A stretch of 19,170 nt of DNA from CAZKTO01 sp964555685 (GTDB lineage: Bacteria > Chloroflexota > Dehalococcoidia > SHYB01), in assembly GCA_964555685.1 (NCBI GenBank), contig CAZKTO010000061.1, positions 1-19,170 of the forward strand. The letters are read 5' to 3'. The stretch's first letter is position 1; every line of letters starts with the position of its first letter. The notes under the pieces were generated by a model. That model saw only the letters and a program-made list of their open reading frames with translations. It did not search any database and was not told the DNA's origin. A program made the position numbers and the translations under genes. Below, piece by piece: positions 1 through 6,976 of the stretch.

Positions 1-618
1 CCGCAGAAAATGCTGGCAGATCACGAAGAGGGCTGTCCCCCGGAGGTTGGGGCTGGCGAACCGAAGCCGCTTGGCCTCGGCGGTTGCCTGGCGGAGCGCG
101 CGCTCCACGACCTGGAGCTGGTGTTGAGTGAGCTGGAGTTGCAGATGGTGGAGGCGCGCCGCCTGCTGTTGCTCCCACCGCGCGAGGTGCTCGGCGATCG
201 TCTCCTCGCTCAAGTTGCAGAGGGTGCGTAGCTCGTCAACCCCATCGGGCAGCAGTGCGAGGACCTCTTCCTCCGGCACGGCCTCGAGCACATCCCGGAG
301 AACCTGGCCCCGCAGGCCAGGGTTGTCCTGGCCAGCAATATGGTTAAGCGCCTGGGCCAATAGCCGAGCATGGGCGTCGTCGGCCTCAACAATGACGCAC
401 GGGACGGCGGTCCACCCCAGCTCCTTCGCCTCCCGCAGTCGTTGCGCTCCACCGATGGTCTCGAACGCGTCCTTGCCCACGGGCCTGACGACGAGCGGCA
501 CAACCAGGCCGAATTGTTGGAGGGAGCACCGCAGCCGATCCCGCATCCTCTGGTCCATCTCGTTCGGATTCCAGGGAGCAGGGACGATCTTGTCGATGGG
601 CAGATCAACGATCTTCAT
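1..618 (-). CDS. ParB/Srx-fold N-terminal domain protein, 3' end beyond window
   Basis: The frame is open for 206 codons from the ATG at 618 to the window edge, so the C-terminus is missing. Residues 1-80 look like the ParB N-terminal fold: an opening strand MKIVDLPIDKIVPAPWNPN, then LxxSLQQFGLVVPLVVRP, then GGAQRLREAKELGW at 56-69, which corresponds to the ParB GxxR nucleotide-binding loop (Gln in place of the usual His). Residues 140-190 are Leu/Gln/Glu-rich and probably a coiled coil. ParB-fold proteins bind or hydrolyse CTP or act as nucleases, and stand-alone phage versions often sit beside DNA-modification genes. The start codon lies 14 bases inside the end of the Mom-like gene, behind an AGGGGA ribosome site, so the two are probably translationally coupled. 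I infer a role in the same modification module rather than chromosome segregation, because no parA is visible. Confidence 0.8.
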   Translation of the reverse strand, partial: MKIVDLPIDKIVPAPWNPNEMDQRMRDRLRCSLQQFGLVVPLVVRPVGKDAFETIGGAQRLREAKELGWTAVPCVIVEADDAHARLLAQALNHIAGQDNPGLRGQVLRDVLEAVPEEEVLALLPDGVDELRTLCNLSEETIAEHLARWEQQQAARLHHLQLQLTQHQLQVVERALRQATAEAKRLRFASPNLRGTALFVICQHFLR

Positions 619-1330
619 GTCGGGGTCCCCTGGTGTAGGGCAACACGGGGCGTGTCAGACGGTTCCGCCACGAGAGGTCAATGAGCGCGACGTAGATGTG
701 CTTCGCCGCCTGCGGCACGAGTTCGAGCGCCACGCCGTGGGCCTGGAAGTATGTGCGGCTATGGGTGCCGAAGGCATGGGACAATGACCGGCTGTGGTGG
801 ACGGTGCCGTCCGGGAGCCGGAAGAGCGGCATCACGTCGCTCTCGCCCAGGTACAAAAAGCCAGCGGCCCGGTAGATCGTGCCGGAGTGTCCAGCGCTGG
901 GATCGCTGTAGGCCACGATCGCCTTGATGGTGGACTGATGGCGGCGCAGGTGGCGAAGGATGATCCCCAGCGTCCGGCTCTCCGAGTTCCGGCCCAGTCG
1001 GTCGTCCAACCAGAGACGCGAGAGGCAGACCACCTCGCGAGGATTCGCGTCGCGGAAGAGCCGGTGGAGATTGCTGGGGCCAACGCCCAAGACGGCGACC
1101 CCAAGCAGCAGGTCTCCGACGAAGACGCCGAAGTTGACGAGCGCGCCGCCCGGGTAGCTGCGCAAATAGTGATGCTTGCGGCAGAGGTCCCTTGCAACGC
1201 GGTGCGGGGTTGGAGCGACCCAGAGGTCCTTCGGCATGAACTGGCGATGGAGCGCCGGGGTCGGAGTCGAACCGCCCCCTGCCCGCTGGGATGCAGGCCG
1301 TGCTGCGGCTACACTACCGGCGCAAGTCAT
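605..1330 (-). CDS. Mom-like DNA adenine hypermodification enzyme (GNAT fold)
   Basis: This 241-residue protein resembles the phage Mu Mom family, which converts adenine in DNA to N6-carbamoylmethyl-adenine and so blocks host restriction. Visible family-like blocks are LSRLWLDD (103-110), RNSESRTL (114-121), YSDPSAGHSGTIYRAAGF (141-158, the GNAT-like core ending) and a basic-aromatic tail AKHIYVALIDLSWRNRL (209-225). The ATG at 1330 has GGAG five bases upstream. An internal Met at codon 32 (position 1237) would remove a low-complexity Ala/Gly/Pro leader and is the alternative start. The ParB-domain gene overlaps its 3' end. Mom is normally held under tight control because it is toxic, and here the divergent HTH gene is a natural candidate regulator, though this is inferred. 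Family assignment is from motif memory and not from a search. Confidence 0.75.
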   Translation of the reverse strand: MTCAGSVAAARPASQRAGGGSTPTPALHRQFMPKDLWVAPTPHRVARDLCRKHHYLRSYPGGALVNFGVFVGDLLLGVAVLGVGPSNLHRLFRDANPREVVCLSRLWLDDRLGRNSESRTLGIILRHLRRHQSTIKAIVAYSDPSAGHSGTIYRAAGFLYLGESDVMPLFRLPDGTVHHSRSLSHAFGTHSRTYFQAHGVALELVPQAAKHIYVALIDLSWRNRLTRPVLPYTRGPRHEDR

Positions 1331-1358
1331 TGTTCTCCGCTTCCCGCTTCGCTATACT
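1330..1358 (+). promoter_or_regulatory. Possible sigma-70 promoter for the HTH gene
   Basis: TTGTTC at 1330-1335 is followed after 17 bases by TATACT at 1353-1358, a near-consensus -10 box with a weak -35. Transcription would start near 1365 and run into the HTH gene. The -35 overlaps the start codon of the Mom-like gene on the other strand, so the two transcription units could interfere. Confidence 0.35.
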
Positions 1359-1413
1359 TCATCAAACCACACGCTGTGTTTCAGGTCACGGACCATCCCC
1401 TATCTGATCTCAC

Positions 1414-2229
1414 GTGGGTTTTTCCCAGCGGGGGTGTGCAGCTTTGAGGCAGTCTGGGGGAGGCAAACGTCACCCCGCACAGGAGCGCCTCCGGGTGATT
1501 CAGCTTTACCGGGAAGGCTATCGCCAAGATGAGGTCAGGCAGGTCATGCCATCCGTGCCGCAGAGCACGATCAACCGCTGGATCGACTTAGAGAAGAAGG
1601 CCGACCCCGCGTTCGAGATCGCCCACGTCCAGGGAGCCCAGGGACGGACTGTCGGCATTCCCTTGCCAGCGTGGGAGCGGGCCGGGAGACGCATCACCCT
1701 GTTCTACCAGGATGCCGTAAGTGGAGAGGTCCGGCGGGCTCCCGGCGTGTTCGCCGCGGCCGGAGGCCCGGCTCAGATAGAGGAGCAGTTGATCGAGCAG
1801 ATGCGGGAGGCGGGGACGTACGTGCCGCCAAAGTACAACCTGCCGCTCCTGATGAAGCTGCACTGCCTGGGTGGGCTCGGCGTCAGGAGGACGGCCAAGG
1901 AGTATGTGAGATTCACCAAGCGGACAACCTCCCCCTCCACGGTGAGGCGCCTCCTGAGGGACATCACCGCGGAGGCTGCGGACCCCGAGGGAAGAGCGGC
2001 GCTGGCACGGGTGCTCATGGACCAGGCTGAGGGCGAAGAGTGGCTGCGGAAGAAGATGGAGTCTCCCCGGCCAACCCCGCCGAAGCCGAATCCCCGACAT
2101 CCGATCCGGCGGATATGGTTGACGATCCGAGATCAGGGAGAGCACCGCCCTGAAGGTTCGCCCAGGAGACAAGCGGTAGAAGGCCCCGAGTCTACCTCGG
2201 ACGGTACGGGTAGCCCTTCAGGTAGTTGA
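1414..2229 (+). CDS. Helix-turn-helix protein of unknown function
   Basis: This is up to 271 residues. Residues 22-57 read as a helix-turn-helix of the homeodomain-like or resolvase type (QERLRVIQLYREGY, then a turn and VPQSTINRWID). A second possible helical DNA-binding unit is near 155-180 (RRTAKEYVRFTKRTTSPSTVRRLLRD). The C-terminal 70 residues are Pro/Arg-rich and probably disordered. The upstream-most start is GTG at 1414, with no clear ribosome site. TTG at 1444, preceded by GGGGGTG, is a credible alternative. It is divergent from the Mom/ParB pair and overlaps the convergent ATPase gene by 38 bases. It could regulate the modification genes or act as a small DNA-packaging or recombination factor; the sequence does not decide. 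Confidence 0.6.
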   Translation: MGFSQRGCAALRQSGGGKRHPAQERLRVIQLYREGYRQDEVRQVMPSVPQSTINRWIDLEKKADPAFEIAHVQGAQGRTVGIPLPAWERAGRRITLFYQDAVSGEVRRAPGVFAAAGGPAQIEEQLIEQMREAGTYVPPKYNLPLLMKLHCLGGLGVRRTAKEYVRFTKRTTSPSTVRRLLRDITAEAADPEGRAALARVLMDQAEGEEWLRKKMESPRPTPPKPNPRHPIRRIWLTIRDQGEHRPEGSPRRQAVEGPESTSDGTGSPSGS

Positions 2230-3331
2230 CCACCGTCGCCCGGGTGACCCCCAACGCCTGGGCGATCTCCCGGTAGGATAATCCCTGGGCCCGCATGGCC
2301 CTGGCCTTGGTCGCCTTCTCCTGAGGCGATAGTGGCTGGGCAGCCCTAGCCCTCGCGGGCGTGGCCTCAAAGGAGAACAATCGGCTCAGGCTAGGCTTCC
2401 AGAATGAAGGCAGCCTATTCTCCAGGAGCCCTTGATAGTCGCTGTCGGGAGCGTAGACGTACGCCCACCGGCGGCGGTCTCCGTGCGCCGAGGCGAGGGC
2501 CTCCCGCGCCTGCATTGCGAGCTTCGTGAGTTCGGGCCGGTCGAAGGCCAGCTGCAGGATGCCCAGGTCCTTGAACACGATCACGTTGGCGGAGCTGGCG
2601 ATGTTCCGGTCTACCTGCCGCGCCTCCTGGCTGACGAATATGATGCTCTGGTCTCGCTGGCGCGAAAGGTTCAGCGCCTGGGACATGGCGCGGCTCTCCC
2701 GCAGCATGCTGCCCCTGGCGTGGTAGGCGAGATACGCCTCGTCGACCAACGCCATGGCGTTGCGCGGGACCTCTTCCAGGGTGGGGGCGATGCCGATCCA
2801 GTCGGGCAGCAGGGAACGGGCCGAGGCTGGCACCCCCACCACATACGGAGAGGCGATGTAGCGGAAGAGCTCCAGCAGCCGGTAGCCCAGGGCGCTCTTG
2901 CCGCTGCCCCGCTTGCCAACGATCAGCACCACCGAGGGGTGCACGATCCTCTGCCGCCAGGCGGCGTCCGGCTCGGGGGGAACCGGGGTTGCGGGGGGCG
3001 TGGCGGCCGGCGCGAGGACGCTCGGGCCCGCTGGAGACTCGCCCGGCGTCAGCGCCTCGGTCTGCCGAGAGCTGGGCAACGGCAAGAAGGTCAGCGGCGT
3101 CTGGTCGAGCCGACGCCGGAAGACCTCATTGAGCTCCTGCAGAAGCCGCTGCCGCCGCTCCTCCTCCAGCCGCTGGCGCTCGCGTGCGGCGAGCCCTGCC
3201 GCCACTTCGTCCAGCAATTGCCCGACGGACCGGCCCGTGATCCCTTCCATAGCCTTGACCCCGACCCAGATGCCAAGGGCCGCCGCAATCAGCTTGCCGA
3301 GCCCGCTGCCCCCATTCTCCCCCGTGGTCAT
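2192..3331 (-). CDS. Membrane-anchored P-loop ATPase with C-terminal HTH (Zot/HerA-like)
   Basis: This is a 379-residue protein. The start is the ATG at 3331, chosen because GGAGGT ends six bases upstream; an in-frame start nine codons earlier lacks this. Residues 11-27 form a hydrophobic, Gly/Ala-rich segment, then a charged coiled coil (45-75) and a Pro/Ala-rich linker (95-122). The ATPase core follows: strand IVHPSVVLIV, Walker A GKRGSGKS (139-146), Walker B AMALVDEAY (192-200), and IIFVSQEARQVDRNI (230-244), which resembles the sensor region of HerA/FtsK and Zot (filamentous phage assembly) ATPases. Residues 340-372 form a clear HTH (LSYREIAQALGVTRATVVNYL). I infer a DNA-pumping, conjugation or phage-assembly motor. 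The HTH could bind the repeat cluster just upstream. The exact family is uncertain. Confidence 0.75.
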   Translation of the reverse strand: MTTGENGGSGLGKLIAAALGIWVGVKAMEGITGRSVGQLLDEVAAGLAARERQRLEEERRQRLLQELNEVFRRRLDQTPLTFLPLPSSRQTEALTPGESPAGPSVLAPAATPPATPVPPEPDAAWRQRIVHPSVVLIVGKRGSGKSALGYRLLELFRYIASPYVVGVPASARSLLPDWIGIAPTLEEVPRNAMALVDEAYLAYHARGSMLRESRAMSQALNLSRQRDQSIIFVSQEARQVDRNIASSANVIVFKDLGILQLAFDRPELTKLAMQAREALASAHGDRRRWAYVYAPDSDYQGLLENRLPSFWKPSLSRLFSFEATPARARAAQPLSPQEKATKARAMRAQGLSYREIAQALGVTRATVVNYLKGYPYRPR

Positions 3332-3358
3332 CGCAACACCTCCGCCGTGTGGCGGCAC

Positions 3359-3386
3359 AGTGTAGGCGGAAGCCCTGGGTTGTCAA
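3359..3386 (-). promoter_or_regulatory. Promoter of the P-loop ATPase gene
   Basis: On the minus strand TTGACA (3386-3381) is followed after 16 bases by TACACT (3364-3359). The predicted start is about 20 bases ahead of the ATG at 3331, leaving a short leader that holds the GGAGGT ribosome site. The TTGAAC box cluster begins about 16 bases upstream of the -35. Confidence 0.5.
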
Positions 3387-3812
3387 CGCCGTTGGCCGGG
3401 GGTTCAACGCTGTTCAACACTTGAAGTGGGTTGAACAGGGGGCCGTTCAACGCTGTTCAATTGAACGCCTGGGTTGAACGGGCGTTGAAGAGGGGTTGAA
3501 CCCCGAAGGATAGGCCCGGTCCTGCGTCGCCAGGCTTGCCCTGGCGACTAGAATAAGTGCAGGTGACCGGCGTATTGTATAGGCCGCGTATAGGCAGGTG
3601 ACCCTGCCCCGCTCCAGGTGGATGCAAGATTGCGGGGCTCCCTGGTAGACTCCGCTCCAGAAGGCGAGCGTCTTCACAAACCTGGGTGCAGCGGCGTCAT
3701 CAGGGGGGCTCCAGAAGGACTTGGTTCTTGCCGCCAACGCCAAAGCACTTCCATTCCAGTGGCTACGGGCTGCTAGTTGGGGTACGCGAAAGGGTAGAGG
3801 GGTAGGCAGAGC
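3387..3812. other. Intergenic region between divergent ATPase and R-M genes
   Basis: The left part holds the TTGAAC box cluster. Beyond it are two short direct repeats: GCAGGTGACC at 3559-3568 and 3594-3603, and GTATAGGC at 3577-3584 and 3588-3595. From about 3605 to 3790 I see no gene-like frame or structured repeat. No strong promoter for the nuclease gene stands out. A 152-codon minus-strand frame crosses the region but has no recognisable content. Confidence 0.5.
3402..3501. repeat. Cluster of TTGAAC/GTTCAA boxes (iteron- or operator-like)
   Basis: Ten copies of a GTTCAAC-type heptamer lie within 100 bases, in both orientations. GTTCAA faces start at 3402, 3412, 3445 and 3455. TTGAA(C/G) faces lie at 3421, 3431, 3461, 3474, 3485 and 3496. 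The 16-mer GTTCAACGCTGTTCAA occurs twice without change (3402-3417 and 3445-3460), and GTTCAATTGAAC at 3455-3466 is a perfect palindrome. The spacing inside the 16-mer is one helical turn (10 bases), which suits cooperative binding by one protein. It sits between the divergent ATPase and nuclease genes. It may be an operator, a partition site or a replication origin; no Rep gene is visible in the window. Confidence 0.75.
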
Positions 3813-4478
3813 GTGGCTATGAGAGGCCGTTCGCGGGAAGAGGTGCTCAACGTGGTCCTGGCGCTGCTTTTGAACCAGCGGGGCATTGTTGCTGCCCCGG
3901 AGCAAATCCTAAGGCAGGCGCTAGCAGGGGAGAGGGTGATGCCCGACGTGCTAGTGGACTACCAAGGTCTAAGGGTGGCAATCGAAGGGAAGGTGGCAAG
4001 GGGTGCGGGTGAAGAAAGGGCGGTTCTTAAAGCTGCTCGGGAACGGGTGGAGCAGGGCATTGCCCACATAGGCATCGCTGTTCTGTATCAAGCGTCTCTC
4101 CGCCGGGTTGGCCAGGTGGATGAACTGGAGCGGGAGCTAGAGCGCTCCACGCTGAAGGTGGCGGTGGTGAGCGAAGTGGAGGAGGCGCAGCAGCTTGCCT
4201 TTCCGCTGGGAGACCTTGGGGAAGCAAAAGCGCCGACGAAGACGCCGTGGGCGGAAGGTAACGTGGACCATCTGGGTGAAATGCTGCGGCGCGTGTACGA
4301 AAAACTGGTAGCGGAGGACGTGGTAGCGCGGGCTGTGGCTGCAATTAGGGCGGGAATGGAGCGCTTCGCTCCGGTATTGTTAGCCAACCCTGGGGCACTG
4401 GAGCGTGCCAGACAGGCCCTGGGAATCCGTGAAGGCGAGGTAGCGCCTTCGGACGAGGCCACAGGAGAGAAAGAGTGA
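3813..4478 (+). CDS. Small PD-(D/E)XK nuclease, probable restriction partner
   Basis: This is a 221-residue protein. The segment VMPDVLVDYQGLRVAIEGKV matches the PD-(D/E)XK nuclease core: Pro-Asp at 44-45, then after a loop and hydrophobic strand the E-G-K triad at 58-60. An upstream helix (EEVLNVVLALLLNQRG) fits the fold's first helix. The rest is helical, with Val/Glu/Arg-rich stretches and a final segment typical of a partner-binding region. The start is GTG at 3813, or ATG at 3819 two codons later; neither has an ideal ribosome site (GAGGGG lies about ten bases before GTG). The stop codon overlaps the methyltransferase start as GTGA, so the two genes are translationally coupled. I infer that it cuts DNA lacking the partner's mark. 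Its subfamily is not recognised. Confidence 0.7.
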   Translation: MAMRGRSREEVLNVVLALLLNQRGIVAAPEQILRQALAGERVMPDVLVDYQGLRVAIEGKVARGAGEERAVLKAARERVEQGIAHIGIAVLYQASLRRVGQVDELERELERSTLKVAVVSEVEEAQQLAFPLGDLGEAKAPTKTPWAEGNVDHLGEMLRRVYEKLVAEDVVARAVAAIRAGMERFAPVLLANPGALERARQALGIREGEVAPSDEATGEKE

Positions 4479-6796
4479 CCAGTAAGGCCGCCTCTCGCCA
4501 GCAGGTAGCCGTTAGCCAGATTGCCAGCCTTACCCTTCTCAATGCCCTCGTTTTTCAGGACGTTCTCGCAGCCAGCGACAAGCGGGTTGAGCCTCTTCTG
4601 CGCACGGAACAAAAGCCTGACTTGGTATCTGCCCTGGCTGACCACTGGGAGTACATCCTTAGGCAAATCAATTACTATCCGATCTTCCATGTGGCCCGTG
4701 AGATTCTTCTGGGTCTGCCCTCAAGCGCCGATGTAGAGCGGGGCCTTCTCTTCCTAGCGGACAGGGCGCGCAACGTGGTGCGGCTACGGGCGGCCTTCCG
4801 GCATGACCTGATGGGCCGGGTGTACCACACGCTTTTGGCGGATCGGAAGTATCTGGCGACCTACTACACGTCTGTTTCGGCGGCGACGCTGCTGCTGAAG
4901 CTAGCGCTTCGTCCGGGGCGGTGGCCTGGGGTGGGCTGGGCTGACCTGGAGGGGATCCGGCAGATGCGCATAGGGGACCTGGCATGCGGGACGGGGACGC
5001 TGCTGATGGCGGCGGCAGAAGTAATCGGGGACAACTATGCGGCGGCGTCCGCGTTGGCAGGTGTCCGCCCGGACTTTGCTGGACTGCACAGGGTCTTGGT
5101 GGAGGACGTGATCTATGGCTACGAAGTGCTTCCCTCAGCGGCGCATCTAACAGCGTCTACGCTGGCGCTGCGGGCGCCAGCCATTGACTTTCGGCGCATG
5201 CACCTTTACAGCCTTCCCCACGGGGGGCCTGGGGGACGCTTAGGGAGCATTGAATACCTGGAGACCTTTGATATAGCGACTGAGGACATCTTTGGCGCTG
5301 GGGGAAAGCTGGAGCAGGTATCGCCCATGGCGGGTCCAGTACAGGAAGGTGCGCGTCTGCCGAACCTGGACCTGTGCGTGATGAATCCGCCGTTCACCAG
5401 GAGCGTCGGTGGCAACCTCCTGTTCGGGTCTGTCCCTGAGAGGGAGCGGGCGGAGATGCAGAGGCGCCTGGCCAAAATTCTGCGCCACAAGAAGGTGGAC
5501 GCAAGCAGCACGGCTGGGCTGGGGTCTGTGTTTGCGGCGGTGGCGGACCGGCACATCAAGGCTGGTGGTCGACTGGCGTTGGTGCTGCCGAAGGCGCTGC
5601 TCTCGGGGGTGGCATGGGGACGGACACGCGAGCTCATTGGCCGCTCTTACGTGCTGGAGGCGCTGGTGGTCAGCCACGATCCGCGGCCCGATCCCCAGCG
5701 GGGCACCTCCGGGCACTGGAACTTCTCGGACAACACGGACCTGAGCGAGGTGCTAGTGCTGGCGCGTAAGCTAGAAGGTGAGCCCACGCCGGAAACCGAT
5801 GCGTCCCCTGTGTTGTGTGTCAACCTTTGGCGCAATCCCTCCAATTCATGGGAGGCGCTGGGTGTGGCGCGGGCACTGACCCGTGGTCAAGCACCGGACT
5901 TGGAGAGTGGGCAGGGTGCGCTGGCTATTGGGGAAGGGGAGGCGCAGGCGGGGGAGGCGGTGACCATGCCCTGGGGGAGGCTGCGGCACGGCGCCTGGAT
6001 GCTGCCGTGTGCCTTCGCTCGAGCGGAGGTGACGCGGTCGGCAGTTGCCCTCGTCGCAGGCCATTTAAGACTTCCTACGTTGAGCTCTGCGGTTACTTTG
6101 CCATTGGTCCCGCTGGGGAATCTGGGGCAACTGGGGCCTGACAGACGAGATGTCTATGATGGATTCTCAAAGGGCCCAGGCGTGACTCCGTATCCGGCCT
6201 TCTGGGGCCACGATTCGCCGCTAGTAACCGCCATTGCTCAGCGACCGAACAGCTATCTTTCAGCGTTGCCCGCAGCCCTTCCGCGTAGGCCTCTACGGAA
6301 GGCAGTAGACCTATGGCCGCGGGCAGGGTCTCTCCTCTTGGCTGAGCGACTTTGGCTTAAAACTCAGCGCCTGGCTGCTGTCCAACTAGATCAACCTGTG
6401 CTTTCCAACGTCTGGTGGCCAGTCAAACTGTACAACCCTGGCCAGGAGCAAGTGAAAGGATTAGCTCTGTGGCTGAACTCCACACTGGGACTGCTCATTC
6501 TCTTAGGGAATCGGGAAGAAACACGCGGGGCGTGGATGGATTTCAAGAAGCCAGTTCTGGCGTCCATGCCGGTGCTGGACGTAAATAGCCTGTCGGTGGC
6601 CCAGCTAAGGGCCCTGGCGCAGGCGTATGACTATCTCTGCTCCCAGGAGCTTTTGCCTTTTCCTCACATGGACCGGGACCCGGTGCGGCGCCAGATAGAC
6701 CAGGCGATCTCTCAGGCTCTGGGCTTGCCGGACCTGTCTGTGCTGCGGGAGATGCTGGCCCGGGAGCCAGTGGTATGCCTGCGGCCATTGCCATAA
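4475..6796 (+). CDS. Adenine-N6 DNA methyltransferase (gamma class, type I/IIG-like)
   Basis: This is a 773-residue protein that transfers methyl groups from S-adenosylmethionine to adenine in DNA. Residues 114-140 (GRVYHTLLADRKYLATYYTS) resemble the motif X region of HsdM-like enzymes. Motif I is DLACGTG at 168-174, and the catalytic motif IV is NPPF at 304-307. A helical N-terminal domain precedes the core. Residues about 480-740 probably form the target-recognition region, including the LALWLNSTLGLLILLGNRE stretch and RGAWMDFKKPVL that are common in Eco57I-like enzymes. No nuclease motif is evident within it, which suits a separate nuclease subunit. The start is GTG at 4475, with AGGAGA six bases upstream, overlapping the nuclease stop. 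The order nuclease-then-methylase in one transcript is noteworthy, because methylase expression would depend on nuclease translation. Confidence 0.85.
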   Translation: MTSKAASRQQVAVSQIASLTLLNALVFQDVLAASDKRVEPLLRTEQKPDLVSALADHWEYILRQINYYPIFHVAREILLGLPSSADVERGLLFLADRARNVVRLRAAFRHDLMGRVYHTLLADRKYLATYYTSVSAATLLLKLALRPGRWPGVGWADLEGIRQMRIGDLACGTGTLLMAAAEVIGDNYAAASALAGVRPDFAGLHRVLVEDVIYGYEVLPSAAHLTASTLALRAPAIDFRRMHLYSLPHGGPGGRLGSIEYLETFDIATEDIFGAGGKLEQVSPMAGPVQEGARLPNLDLCVMNPPFTRSVGGNLLFGSVPERERAEMQRRLAKILRHKKVDASSTAGLGSVFAAVADRHIKAGGRLALVLPKALLSGVAWGRTRELIGRSYVLEALVVSHDPRPDPQRGTSGHWNFSDNTDLSEVLVLARKLEGEPTPETDASPVLCVNLWRNPSNSWEALGVARALTRGQAPDLESGQGALAIGEGEAQAGEAVTMPWGRLRHGAWMLPCAFARAEVTRSAVALVAGHLRLPTLSSAVTLPLVPLGNLGQLGPDRRDVYDGFSKGPGVTPYPAFWGHDSPLVTAIAQRPNSYLSALPAALPRRPLRKAVDLWPRAGSLLLAERLWLKTQRLAAVQLDQPVLSNVWWPVKLYNPGQEQVKGLALWLNSTLGLLILLGNREETRGAWMDFKKPVLASMPVLDVNSLSVAQLRALAQAYDYLCSQELLPFPHMDRDPVRRQIDQAISQALGLPDLSVLREMLAREPVVCLRPLP

Positions 6797-6976
6797 GGGA
6801 ACCCTTGTGAACCGGGGCAAAATTTAGGAGTCCGCTTCAGGCCTGGAAGCGACAGGCTTTTGGCAGGCAACTAATCCGGCATGCCGTCATTATCCGTTCA
6901 CCGAGGTTGGTTGAGACTGGATGTATCATCGCTACGACCGCCCACATACCCTGACGAGTAGCAGGAGGCAACTCTC

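Noticed and set aside
210..608. A 132-codon minus-strand frame at the left end
   Set aside because: It is out of frame with the ParB-domain reading, which is open for 206 codons and has a family motif.
794..1447. A 217-codon plus-strand frame opposite the Mom-like gene
   Set aside because: The minus-strand frame carries family motifs, whereas this one does not.
2432..3424. A 330-codon plus-strand frame opposite the ATPase gene
   Set aside because: It is antisense to a protein with clear Walker motifs, and its low-complexity Arg/Gly/Pro content is what the complement of GC-rich coding DNA gives.
3447..3905. A 152-codon minus-strand frame across the ATPase/R-M intergenic region
   Set aside because: No recognisable motif, no ribosome site, antisense to the nuclease start and running through the repeat cluster.
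6833..6861. Hairpin CGCTTC/GAAGCG with TTTT seven bases after it, downstream of the methyltransferase
   Set aside because: The stem is only six bases and the T-run is short and displaced, so it is not enough for a terminator call.
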